Of a stretch of 64,000 bases of DNA, positions 1 to 7,134 are shown piece after piece (within the stretch, counting starts at the first letter, position 1; each line of letters opens with the position of its first letter). This DNA comes from Microbacterium sp. zg-Y625. GTDB taxonomy: Bacteria; Actinomycetota; Actinomycetes; Actinomycetales; Microbacteriaceae. The stretch spans positions 372,001 through 436,000 of the forward strand of contig NZ_CP126740.1 in the NCBI RefSeq assembly GCF_030246925.1, written 5' to 3'. Both the position numbers and the translations under genes were made by a program. Below the pieces are notes generated by a model. It saw only the letters and a program-made list of their open reading frames with translations, did no database searches and was not told the DNA's origin.

Positions 1-862
1 GGATCGTGCCGTCGGCGATCCCCGCCTCGACGGCGCTGCGCAGGCGTGCGGCCATCGCGTTGGAGTGGCGCGCGTTGCGCAGCCACAGGTCGCCGTCGAG
101 CAGCGCGATCAGCTGGGCGGAGATGAAGCGCATCTTCGATGACAGCTGCATGTTGAGCTTGCGGAGGTAGCGCAGACCCTCGGATGCCGCGGGGTCGAGC
201 ACCACGATGGCCTCGCCGATCATGGCGCCGTTCTTGGTGCCGCCGAAGCTCAGCACGTCGACACCGACGTCGCGGGTGAACGCCGCCAGCGGCAGGTCCA
301 GCGCGGCTGCGGCATTGGCGATGCGGGCGCCGTCGAGGTGCAGGCGCATGCCGCGCGCGTGCGCGTGGTCGGCGAGGGCGCGGATCTCGTCCGGGGTGTA
401 CAGGGTGCCGAGCTCGGTCGACTGCGTGATCGACACGACCAGCGGCTGGGCGCGGTGCTCGTCGCCCCAGCCCCACGCCTCGCGGTCGACCAGCTCCGGG
501 GTGAGCTTTCCGTCGTCGGTCGGGACGGTGAGCAGCTTGATGCCGGCGACCCGCTCCGGCGCCCCGCCCTCGTCGACGTTGATGTGCGCGGTGGATGCCG
601 CGATGACCGCACCCCAGCGGGGGAGCATCGACTGCAGGCCGGTGACGTTCGCGCCGGTGCCGTTGAACACCGGGAACGCCTCGACGCCGTCGCCGAGGTG
701 CCGCGCGAACACCTGCTGCAGGGCAGCGGTGTAGTCGTCGTCGCCGTAGGCGATCTGGTGGCCGCCGCCCGCCGCGGCGATGGCGGCGAGCACCTCGGGG
801 TGCACGCCGGAGTAGTTGTCGCTGGCGAAGCCGCGGACGGCGGTGTCGTGGAGGGTCGTCAC
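1..862 (-). CDS. ltaE: Low-specificity threonine aldolase (3' end outside window)
   Basis: This is a PLP-dependent beta-eliminating lyase that cleaves L-threonine or allo-threonine to glycine and acetaldehyde. The reverse-strand reading begins VTTLHDTAVRGFASDNYSG and contains the family stretch VLSFGGTKNG, whose lysine (about residue 210) is the expected PLP Schiff-base residue. About 287 codons are visible; family members are about 340-360 residues, so the C-terminus lies beyond position 1. The GTG start at 862 is chosen because the aldolase N-terminus begins there and a TAGGCT -10 box lies 8 bases upstream, which suggests a leaderless message. It is divergent from the MFS gene. Confidence 0.88.
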   Translation of the reverse strand, partial: MTTLHDTAVRGFASDNYSGVHPEVLAAIAAAGGGHQIAYGDDDYTAALQQVFARHLGDGVEAFPVFNGTGANVTGLQSMLPRWGAVIAASTAHINVDEGGAPERVAGIKLLTVPTDDGKLTPELVDREAWGWGDEHRAQPLVVSITQSTELGTLYTPDEIRALADHAHARGMRLHLDGARIANAAAALDLPLAAFTRDVGVDVLSFGGTKNGAMIGEAIVVLDPAASEGLRYLRKLNMQLSSKMRFISAQLIALLDGDLWLRNARHSNAMAARLRSAVEAGIADGTI

Positions 863-870
863 GGTCCCTC

Positions 871-876
871 AGCCTA
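871..876 (-). promoter_or_regulatory. -10 box of the threonine aldolase gene, leaderless type
   Basis: TAGGCT on the minus strand, 8 bases before the GTG start. It fits the actinobacterial TAnnnT -10 consensus. The spacing would put the transcription start at or next to the start codon. No convincing -35 is seen. Confidence 0.55.
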
Positions 877-909
877 GTGAGGCGCTGCCGCCGCGCCGGC
901 CAGCCGCGC

Positions 910-942
910 GATCACACTGTCGTCCCCGACAGCCGTGTGATC
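910..942. repeat. Inverted repeat in a divergent intergenic region
   Basis: GATCACAC-TGTCG (910-922) pairs with CGACA (927-931) and GTGTGATC (935-942), with a three-base bulge on the right arm. It lies about 35 bases upstream of the aldolase -10 box and about 150 bases upstream of the MFS promoter. It could be an operator for a regulator of either gene or a structured element; the sequence alone does not decide. Confidence 0.5.
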
Positions 943-971
943 GGTCCCGCCAAGGCCGGGGGACGGATGCC

Positions 972-1060
972 GCGTGCACAACGTCGCCAATCCGCGCGCG
1001 GCATCGCCGAATCCGGCCTCGGTGTCGTGGCGCCCGCCGAAACAGCGACGTTGTGTACGC
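972..1060. repeat. Long-spaced 16-bp inverted repeat
   Basis: GCGTGCACAACGTCGC (972-987) is matched by GCGACGTTGTGTACGC (1045-1060), 15 of 16 complementary positions, with 57 bases between the arms. The right arm ends 30 bases before the MFS -10 box. Two separated half-sites could bind a dimeric regulator; a cruciform is the alternative. Confidence 0.5.
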
Positions 1061-1090
1061 GTTCCCCTGGCATACGTCGGCGCCGGTGAC

Positions 1091-1096
1091 TACCCT
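1091..1096 (+). promoter_or_regulatory. -10 box of the MFS gene, leaderless type
   Basis: TACCCT lies 7 bases before the ATG at 1104 and there is no Shine-Dalgarno sequence, so transcription probably starts at the ATG. Confidence 0.55.
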
Positions 1097-1103
1097 CGCC
1101 CCC

Positions 1104-2531
1104 ATGGCCGAGAACGCCGTCCCGGCTGGGGCCGCCGGGAACGCCTCACCGCTCGCGCCGCCCGGCGGCATGCGCGTGTTCGTGCAGGTGCTCGTCAACA
1201 CCGCGGTGGCGAACATCACGACGAGCTTCCTCTGGTTCGCGCTGGTCTTCTGGGCCTACCTCGAGACCCGGTCGGTGCTGGCGACCGGCCTCATCGGCGG
1301 CGCGTACATGCTCTTCGTCGCGGCGCTCTCCATCCCCTTCGGAACCCTCGTCGACCGGCACCGCAAGCACCGCGTCATGATCGGCTCGAGCCTCGTGACC
1401 CTCACCGCGTTCATCGTCGCCGGCATCCTGTATCTGCTCTTCCCCGAATCCACCCTCATCGACCTCGGCAGGCCCTGGTTCTGGGTGTTCTCGGCGATCG
1501 TGCTGTTCGGCGGCGTCATCGAGAACATGCGCAACATCGCGCTGTCGACGACGGTGACCCTGCTCGTGCCCACCGAGCGGCACGCGAACGCCAACGGCAT
1601 GGTCGGCACGGTGCAGGGGATCGCGTTCATCGTGACGAGCGTCTTCTCGGGTCTGTCGATCGGCCTGCTCGGCATGGGGTGGACGATCCTCCTCGCCATC
1701 GCGGTCACCGCCGCGGCCCTGGTGCACCTGGTTTTCCTGCGCATCCCGGAGAACGAGCCCGCCCCCGTCGACGGCCACGCGCCGAAGGTCGATCTGCGCG
1801 GCAGCATCGCCGCGATCGCGGGGGTGCCAGGCTTGTTCGCCCTCATCCTCTTCTCGACGTTCAACAACCTCATCGGCGGCGTCTACATGGCGCTGATGGA
1901 CCCGTACGGCCTCACGCTCTTCCCCGTGGAGGTGTGGGGCGTCGTGCTCGGGGTGAGCTCCGTCGGGTTCATCCTGGGCGGCATCGTCATCGCCGCGCGC
2001 GGGCTCGGACGCAATCCCGTGCGCACCCTCCTGCTCGCGGTCATCGCGATGGGGGTGCTGGGGGCGCTCTTCACGATCCGCGAGTGGTGGTGGCTCTACG
2101 CCGCCGGCATCCTGCTCTACATGGCGCTGATCCCCGCGGCCGAGGCGGCGGAGCAGACGGTGATCCAGAAGGTCGTGCCGTTCGAGCGGCAGGGGCGCGT
2201 CTTCGGGTTCGCGCAGGCGCTGGAGTCGGCCTCGGCCCCCGTCACGGCCTTTCTCATCGCGCCGATCGCGGAGTTCTGGATCATCCCGCACCTGGCGACG
2301 GATGCCGGCGCCCAGGCATGGCGGCCGGTGCTCGGTGACGGTGAGGCCCGCGGCATCGCCCTGGTGTTCCTCGTCGCGGGGGTGATCATGGTGATCGCCG
2401 GTGTGCTGGCGTTCGCGTCCCGCTCGTATCGGCGCCTGTCGGCGTTCTACGCCGGTGAGCCCACCGCCACCGTGCCCGACCCCGCCGCGCCCGCCGCGCC
2501 GCAGCCCGCCGAGAAACCACAATCCGGATGA
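1104..2531 (+). CDS. MFS transporter
   Basis: This 475-residue integral membrane protein belongs to the major facilitator superfamily. Hydrophobic segments run through most of the length. A short basic loop after the second segment reads TLVDRHRKHRVM, the equivalent of the MFS motif A (G-x3-D-R-x-x-R/K). The first 20 residues are polar and Ala/Pro-rich, and the last 25 or so form an Ala/Pro tail. The substrate cannot be deduced. The ATG at 1104 is preferred over an upstream in-frame ATG because membrane homology begins soon after it and the -10 box is just upstream. The stop codon lies inside the nested hairpin at 2505-2582. Confidence 0.85.
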   Translation: MAENAVPAGAAGNASPLAPPGGMRVFVQVLVNTAVANITTSFLWFALVFWAYLETRSVLATGLIGGAYMLFVAALSIPFGTLVDRHRKHRVMIGSSLVTLTAFIVAGILYLLFPESTLIDLGRPWFWVFSAIVLFGGVIENMRNIALSTTVTLLVPTERHANANGMVGTVQGIAFIVTSVFSGLSIGLLGMGWTILLAIAVTAAALVHLVFLRIPENEPAPVDGHAPKVDLRGSIAAIAGVPGLFALILFSTFNNLIGGVYMALMDPYGLTLFPVEVWGVVLGVSSVGFILGGIVIAARGLGRNPVRTLLLAVIAMGVLGALFTIREWWWLYAAGILLYMALIPAAEAAEQTVIQKVVPFERQGRVFGFAQALESASAPVTAFLIAPIAEFWIIPHLATDAGAQAWRPVLGDGEARGIALVFLVAGVIMVIAGVLAFASRSYRRLSAFYAGEPTATVPDPAAPAAPQPAEKPQSG

Positions 2532-2582
2532 GAAACACCGCGTTGCGCGGTTTCTCATCCGAAAAGTGGTTTCTCGGGCGGG
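2505..2582. terminator. Nested double hairpin between convergent genes
   Basis: The outer arms 2505-2520 (CCCGCCGAGAAACCAC) and 2566-2582 pair with a single bulged G. The inner arms CGGATGAGAAAC (2525-2536) and GTTTCTCATCCG (2550-2561) pair perfectly, with CCGCG/CGCGG at the apex. The word GAGAAAC occurs twice on the left and its complement twice on the right. It sits between the converging MFS and DUF6421 genes and probably terminates both. It overlaps the last codons of the MFS gene. Confidence 0.75.
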
Positions 2583-2601
2583 GCAGGCGACCCGGGCGGC
2601 G

Positions 2602-4041
2602 TCAGTCCGTGCCGCGGATGCCGGAGGTCGAGGCGATCACGTCGCGCATCTTCTTCTCCAGCGCCTCGTAGAACATCGACAGCGGGAACTCGTCGTCCAG
2701 CACCGCGTCGGTGTAGCCCTTCGGCGCACCCGCGAGCACCTCGTGGGGCAGCCCCCGCGCCCACGCCGAGGCGGGGTGCGGGGTCAGCACGGCGCGCACG
2801 AGGTCGTACGCGGCGAGCCAGTGCGCGACCTTGGGCCGGTCGATCGACTGCCAGTAGAGCTCGTCGATCGCAGATCCGAGCGCCACGACGGCCGCCGGCA
2901 CCTCGTCCCAGTCGAAGGCCAGCGCCGTGTCGGTCCAGTGCAGCACGCCCCGCTGATGCAGCCACGCGAACAGCAGCTGGCCGCCCAGCCCGTCGTAGTT
3001 GCGCACCCGGCCGCCGGTGATCGCGAACCGGAAGATCCGGTCGAAGATCACCGCGTACTGCACCAGGCCCGCGTGCTGCAGGGTCTCGGCCTCGGCGGCG
3101 GAGAGGTGCTCTCCGGCATCCACCCGCGCCTGCAGCTCCTGCTGGATGCCGACGCACTCCCGGAACGCGGTGAGGTCGCAGCGCAGCTCCTCGAGCGAGT
3201 AGAGGAAGAACGGCATCCGCTGCTTGATCATGAACGGGTCGAACGGCAGGTCGCCGCGCATGTGGGTGCGGTCGTGGATGAGGTCCCACATGACGAACGT
3301 CTCCTCCGCCAGCTGCTGATCCTCGAGCAGCCGGGCGGCCTCGGCGGGCAGGTCGAGCTTCGTGATCTCGGATGCCGCGCGCACGACGCGCCGGTAGCGT
3401 GCCGCCTCACGGTCCTGGAAGATCGCGCCCCACGTGAACGCCGGGATCTCGCGCATCGCGACCGTCTCGGGGAAGAGCACCGCCGAGTTGGTGTCGTACC
3501 CCGGGGTGAAGTCCACGAGCCGCAGCGAGACGAAGAGGCCGTTGGTGTACCGGGTCTCGAGGTCGGCGATGAACTCCGGCCAGATGACCTCCGCCAGCAC
3601 CGCCTCGACGAACCGGCTGCGCGAGCCGTTCTGGGTGTACATCGGGAAGACGACGAGATGGCGGATGCCGTCGACCCGCCGGCGCTGCGGCTGGAACGCC
3701 ACCAGCGAGTCGAGGAAGTCCGGCACGCCGAATCCGCCGGCGGCCCACCGGTCGAAGTCGGCCACGGCGGCGGAGAGGTACTCCGCGTCGTGCGGGAACC
3801 GCGGCGCGAGGGCGTCGATCGCGTCGGCGATCTCGGCGACGAGTGTCTCGGCTGCGGCGTGGTCGGCCGGGTCCGGGACCGATCCGTCCTGCGCCTGCAG
3901 CCTCTGCAGCGCCGTGGCGGCGCGCTTGAGCGCGAGCCACTCGGTCGAGCTTTCGACCCCGACGGCCCGCCCGTCCTCGACGACCTCGGGTTCGCCGACG
4001 ATGGCCTTGCGCTCACGGGTGGTGGCGGCCTTGATGGACAT
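2602..4041 (-). CDS. DUF6421-family protein, function unknown
   Basis: The 479-residue protein has no signal peptide or membrane segment. I recognise it as the actinobacterial DUF6421 family, from memory only. Features visible are the stretch MWDLIHDRTHMRGDLPFDP near residues 250-270, where H-x3-H followed by acidic residues could bind metal, and a later FFLYSLEELRCDLTAF. The N-terminal 40 residues are polar and look disordered. The ATG at 4041 is preceded by GGAGG at proper spacing and by a TAGGCT -10 about 65 bases upstream, so this gene has a leader, unlike its neighbours. It is divergent from the lipid kinase gene and convergent with the MFS gene. No catalytic role is assigned. Confidence 0.7.
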   Translation of the reverse strand: MSIKAATTRERKAIVGEPEVVEDGRAVGVESSTEWLALKRAATALQRLQAQDGSVPDPADHAAAETLVAEIADAIDALAPRFPHDAEYLSAAVADFDRWAAGGFGVPDFLDSLVAFQPQRRRVDGIRHLVVFPMYTQNGSRSRFVEAVLAEVIWPEFIADLETRYTNGLFVSLRLVDFTPGYDTNSAVLFPETVAMREIPAFTWGAIFQDREAARYRRVVRAASEITKLDLPAEAARLLEDQQLAEETFVMWDLIHDRTHMRGDLPFDPFMIKQRMPFFLYSLEELRCDLTAFRECVGIQQELQARVDAGEHLSAAEAETLQHAGLVQYAVIFDRIFRFAITGGRVRNYDGLGGQLLFAWLHQRGVLHWTDTALAFDWDEVPAAVVALGSAIDELYWQSIDRPKVAHWLAAYDLVRAVLTPHPASAWARGLPHEVLAGAPKGYTDAVLDDEFPLSMFYEALEKKMRDVIASTSGIRGTD

Positions 4042-4106
4042 GGGAACCTCCGATCTTCGGGGTCGGCCGGCGCATCGGCGCGCCGGTGTGTGTCAGGGTG
4101 CGGCCC

Positions 4107-4112
4107 AGCCTA
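4107..4112 (-). promoter_or_regulatory. -10 box of the DUF6421 gene
   Basis: TAGGCT on the minus strand, with an expected start near 4100 and a leader of roughly 58 bases that ends in GGAGG before the ATG. It lies back to back with the lipid kinase -10 box, 43 bases away. Confidence 0.4.
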
Positions 4113-4154
4113 TCCATGCGCTGTCAAGTGGCCTCGTCGACCGTGCGGCACCGG

Positions 4155-4160
4155 TAGCGT
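4155..4160 (+). promoter_or_regulatory. -10 box of the lipid kinase gene, leaderless type
   Basis: TAGCGT lies 7 bases before the ATG at 4168. The same hexamer at the same distance occurs before the histidine kinase and ABC ATPase genes. Confidence 0.55.
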
Positions 4161-4167
4161 CGCGGGC

Positions 4168-5118
4168 ATGCCCGACCACACCTCCCCCGCCCGTCCCGAC
4201 GGCGAGGGGCTGCTGCTGATGGCGAACAGCGGCGCCGGCGAGGCGGTGCTGCGCGCCGATCCGCTGCCGGTGATCCGTGGGCGCCTGCCACGGGCGCGGT
4301 TCGTCGAGCTCGGTCCCGACGACGACCTCGCCGACGCTGTGGACGCGGCGATGGCCGGCGACGACCGGCCGCGGGCGCTGGGGGTGCTCGGCGGGGACGG
4401 ATCGGTCTCGCGGATGGCGCATCTGGCCCGGCGTCACGGCGTGCCCCTGCTGGTGGTCCCCGGCGGCACCTACAACCACTTCGCCCGCGCCGCCGGGATC
4501 GACGACGTGGATGCCGCGCTGGCGGCCTTCACCGCCGGGCGGCTGCGCGAGGTGGTGGTGGCGGAGGTCTGTGTCGACGACGGCGACCCGATCACGGTGC
4601 TCAACGCGGTGTCGCTGGGGAACTACCCGCAGTTCCTCGCCGAGCGCACCGAGCGCGCGAGCCTCGGCAAGTGGCTCGGCGGGGTGGCCGCGATCGTCGC
4701 CGCCCTGCGGCACGCGCGCCCCGTGCGCGTGACCCACGAGGGGCGCACCGCCACGGTGTGGTCGGTGTTCGTCGGGGTGGGGCGCAACAACCCGCATCGG
4801 CACGCCATGATGCAGCGCGTGACGCTGGACGACCCGGTGCTCGACGTGCGCCTGCACCATGCTCGCGGCTCGCGGCTGCGCGCCATGGCGTCGCTGGCGT
4901 TCGGGCGCCGCACCCTGCGGCTGCTGCGGCTGCTGCACGTGGTGCCGCCGGCATCGCACTTCGAGCGGCAGGTCACGGGCCGCTGGAAGGCGCGCGTCCA
5001 GCCGGGGAAGGCCCCTGGCTCGTACGTGCACGACGGCGAACTCGAACAGGCCCCGCAGTCCGGCTTCACACTCGAGGTGCGGGCCGTCCCCGCCGGCCTG
5101 CGCGTCTACGCCCCCTGA
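4168..5118 (+). CDS. Diacylglycerol kinase-family lipid kinase
   Basis: The 316-residue soluble protein carries the DAGKc (LCB5/YegS) fold, which phosphorylates diacylglycerol or a related lipid with ATP. The nucleotide-binding glycine-rich motif GGDGS is at about residues 75-79, followed by VVPGGTYNHFARAAG, the conserved second loop of the family. The C-terminal half contains the usual beta-sandwich with the V-H-D-G-E-L strand. Length matches the family. The start is set by the -10 box 7 bases upstream. The lipid substrate is not predictable. The gene converges on mmsA with 21 bases between stop codons and no obvious terminator. Confidence 0.85.
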   Translation: MPDHTSPARPDGEGLLLMANSGAGEAVLRADPLPVIRGRLPRARFVELGPDDDLADAVDAAMAGDDRPRALGVLGGDGSVSRMAHLARRHGVPLLVVPGGTYNHFARAAGIDDVDAALAAFTAGRLREVVVAEVCVDDGDPITVLNAVSLGNYPQFLAERTERASLGKWLGGVAAIVAALRHARPVRVTHEGRTATVWSVFVGVGRNNPHRHAMMQRVTLDDPVLDVRLHHARGSRLRAMASLAFGRRTLRLLRLLHVVPPASHFERQVTGRWKARVQPGKAPGSYVHDGELEQAPQSGFTLEVRAVPAGLRVYAP

Positions 5119-5139
5119 CGCCCGATCCGCGCGGCACGG

Positions 5140-6633
5140 TCAGTCGTGCTGCGGAAACCCGAGGTTGAGGCCGCCGTGGGAGGGGTCGAGCCAGCGGCTG
5201 GTGATCGCCTTCTCCGAGGTGAAGAAGTCGAACCCGTGCGGGCCGTACGCCTTGGCATCCCCGAAGTGCGACGCCTTCCATCCCCCGAAGGAGTGGTAGG
5301 CCACCGGCACCGGGATCGGCACGTTGATCCCGATCATCCCCACCTGGGCCTCACGCTGGAAGCGCCGAGCGGCACCGCCGTCGTTGGTGAAGATCGCCGT
5401 GCCGTTGCCGTACGGGCTGGCGTTGATGACCTCGAGTCCCTCCTCGTAGCCGGAGACGCGCACGATCGACAGCACCGGGCCGAAGATCTCGTCGCGGTAC
5501 ACCGAGGAGGTCGTCGGCACGCGGTCGATGAGGGTGGGCCCGAGCCAGAACCCGTCGGGATCGCCGTCGGCTTCGACGCCGCGGCCGTCGACGACGACCG
5601 TGGCGCCGTCGGCCGGGGCGCGCTCGATGTATGACGCGACGCGGTCGCGGTGGGCGCCGGTGATGAGCGGACCCATGTCGCAGCCGCGCAGCCCGTCGCC
5701 GGTGCGCAGCGTCGCCATGCGCTCGCGCACCTTGTCCACGAGGTCGTCGGCGACCGAGTCGACCGCCAGCACCACCGACACGGCCATGCAGCGCTCGCCG
5801 GCAGAGCCGAACCCGGCGTTGACGGCCGCGTCGGCGACGAGGTCGAGGTCGGCGTCGGGGAGCACGAGCATGTGGTTCTTGGCGCCGCCGAATGCCTGCA
5901 CCCGCTTGCCCTGGCCCGTCGCGGTCTCGTACACATACTGCGCGATGGGGGTGGAGCCGACGAAGGAGATCGCCCGCACGTCGGGGTGCACGAGCAGCGC
6001 GTCGACGGCCTCCTTGTCGCCGTGCACGACGTTGAAGACGCCGTCGGGCAGGCCGGCCTCGCGCATCAGCGCGGCCAGCCAGTTCGCCGCCGTCGGGTCC
6101 TTCTCGCTGGGCTTGAGCACGACGGCGTTGCCGGCGGCGATCGCCACCGAGAAGAACCACAGGGGCACCATCGCGGGAAAGTTGAAAGGGCTGATGATGC
6201 CGACGACCCCGAGGCTCTGGCGGAGCGTGTAGACGTCGACACCGCCGGAGGCGTTCTCCGAGTACGCGCCCTTGGTGAGGTGCCCGAGCCCGCACGCGAA
6301 CTCCACGACCTCCATGCCCCGGGCGATCTCGCCGTGCGCGTCGGAGAGCACCTTGCCGTGCTCGGCGGTCAGGATGTGCGCCAGCTCGTCCTTGCGGGCG
6401 TTCAGCAGCTCTCGGAACGCGAACATCACGGCGGTACGCCGGGCGATCGAGGCATCCCGCCAGTCCTGCCAGGCGTCGGATGCCGCGGCGACCACGGCGT
6501 CGACGTCGGCGGCGGTGGCCAGGCGCACCTCGCGGCGCACGATTCCACGGGCGGGATCGTAGACGGGGGCGGTGCGGGTGGCGGTGCCCGCCCAGGTGCT
6601 GCCGGAGACCCAGTGGTCGAGGATGTCGGTCAC
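5140..6633 (-). CDS. mmsA: CoA-acylating methylmalonate-semialdehyde dehydrogenase
   Basis: This 497-residue aldehyde dehydrogenase oxidises methylmalonate or malonate semialdehyde to propionyl- or acetyl-CoA with NAD+ and CoA, in valine, beta-alanine or inositol breakdown. The subfamily signature GSAGERCMAVS is present, with the catalytic cysteine at about residue 282, and AFGGAKNHMLVLPDADLD just before it. The C-terminus ends LNLGFPQHD. The GTG at 6633 is preferred over an ATG 33 bases upstream because it gives the family length of about 500 and has AAGGACAGGAC just upstream. No other catabolic gene adjoins it, so the pathway is open. Confidence 0.9.
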   Translation of the reverse strand: MTDILDHWVSGSTWAGTATRTAPVYDPARGIVRREVRLATAADVDAVVAAASDAWQDWRDASIARRTAVMFAFRELLNARKDELAHILTAEHGKVLSDAHGEIARGMEVVEFACGLGHLTKGAYSENASGGVDVYTLRQSLGVVGIISPFNFPAMVPLWFFSVAIAAGNAVVLKPSEKDPTAANWLAALMREAGLPDGVFNVVHGDKEAVDALLVHPDVRAISFVGSTPIAQYVYETATGQGKRVQAFGGAKNHMLVLPDADLDLVADAAVNAGFGSAGERCMAVSVVLAVDSVADDLVDKVRERMATLRTGDGLRGCDMGPLITGAHRDRVASYIERAPADGATVVVDGRGVEADGDPDGFWLGPTLIDRVPTTSSVYRDEIFGPVLSIVRVSGYEEGLEVINASPYGNGTAIFTNDGGAARRFQREAQVGMIGINVPIPVPVAYHSFGGWKASHFGDAKAYGPHGFDFFTSEKAITSRWLDPSHGGLNLGFPQHD

Positions 6634-6823
6634 GTCCTGTCCTTTCCGGATGCCGGGGTGTGGCATCCGCGTCGGGTCGGAGCCGCGTTGTCGGCTTCGA
6701 CGGGCCGGCGGCGGCGAGGGGACGGACGGATGCCGGCGCAGCGCGTGCTGTGCCGGGGCGTCGGTCCTCGTCGACCGGTCTCCGGTACGGCGATGCTACT
6801 GGACGCTGCCCCGCCCGCACCGC

Positions 6824-6902
6824 GCGGTTCCGGTGTCGCGTCGCGCTGTTCCGGTGTCGCGTGGCGCTGTTCCGGTGTCGCATCGCGCTGTTCCGGTGTC
6901 GC
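6824..6902. repeat. Four tandem 21-bp repeats
   Basis: TTCCGGTGTCGC begins at 6828, 6849, 6870 and 6891, an exact 21-base period, within units close to CGCGCTGTTCCGGTGTCGC. The first unit has a G for T change. A fifth copy begins at 7002. Exact spacing of two helical turns is suggestive of stacked protein sites but could also be slippage expansion. Confidence 0.85.
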
Positions 6903-7070
6903 ATGCGCACAGTCCTCGTCCGCGGCACCCGCCATTCGTGACACTCGAGCAGCGCGGGGCCACGGGCGGCGGCTGGTGCCCGCGTCGACCCCATCGCGCT
7001 GTTCCGGTGTCGCGTGCGCACAGTCCTCGTCCGCGGCATCCGCCATTCGTGACACTCGAGCAGCGCGGGG
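6882..7070. repeat. Two direct 78-bp repeats
   Basis: Positions 6882-6959 and 6993-7070 match at 76 of 78 bases and are 111 bases apart. Each copy opens with the 21-bp unit word and closes with GACACTCGAGCAGCGCG, an imperfect inverted copy (14 of 17) of CGCGCTGTTCCGGTGTC. Each copy is therefore itself a long inverted repeat. Confidence 0.85.
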
Positions 7071-7122
7071 TGGGGGCGGCGGGATACATCCCGCGGCGGA
7101 CGCGAGGCCCCCGCGCCTCCCG

Positions 7123-7128
7123 TAGCGT
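7123..7128 (+). promoter_or_regulatory. -10 box of the histidine kinase gene, leaderless type
   Basis: TAGCGT lies 6 bases before the GTG start at 7135; no Shine-Dalgarno sequence fits. It lies 52 bases downstream of the last repeat, so the repeats are in position to act on this promoter. Confidence 0.55.
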
Positions 7129-7134
7129 CGAGGG

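Larger units (their letters stand above)
6634..7134. other. 501-bp divergent intergenic region with repeats
   Basis: It separates mmsA (minus) from the histidine kinase (plus). The first 180 bases hold the mmsA leader and several GGATGCCG octamers. The middle is occupied by the 21-bp and 78-bp repeats described separately. The end holds the kinase -10 box. No coding sequence with recognisable similarity is seen; open frames across it are by-products of the repeats. Confidence 0.6.

Noticed and set aside
6824..6902. Possible CRISPR array
   Set aside because: The units are contiguous 21-bp repeats without unique spacers, and no cas gene is present.
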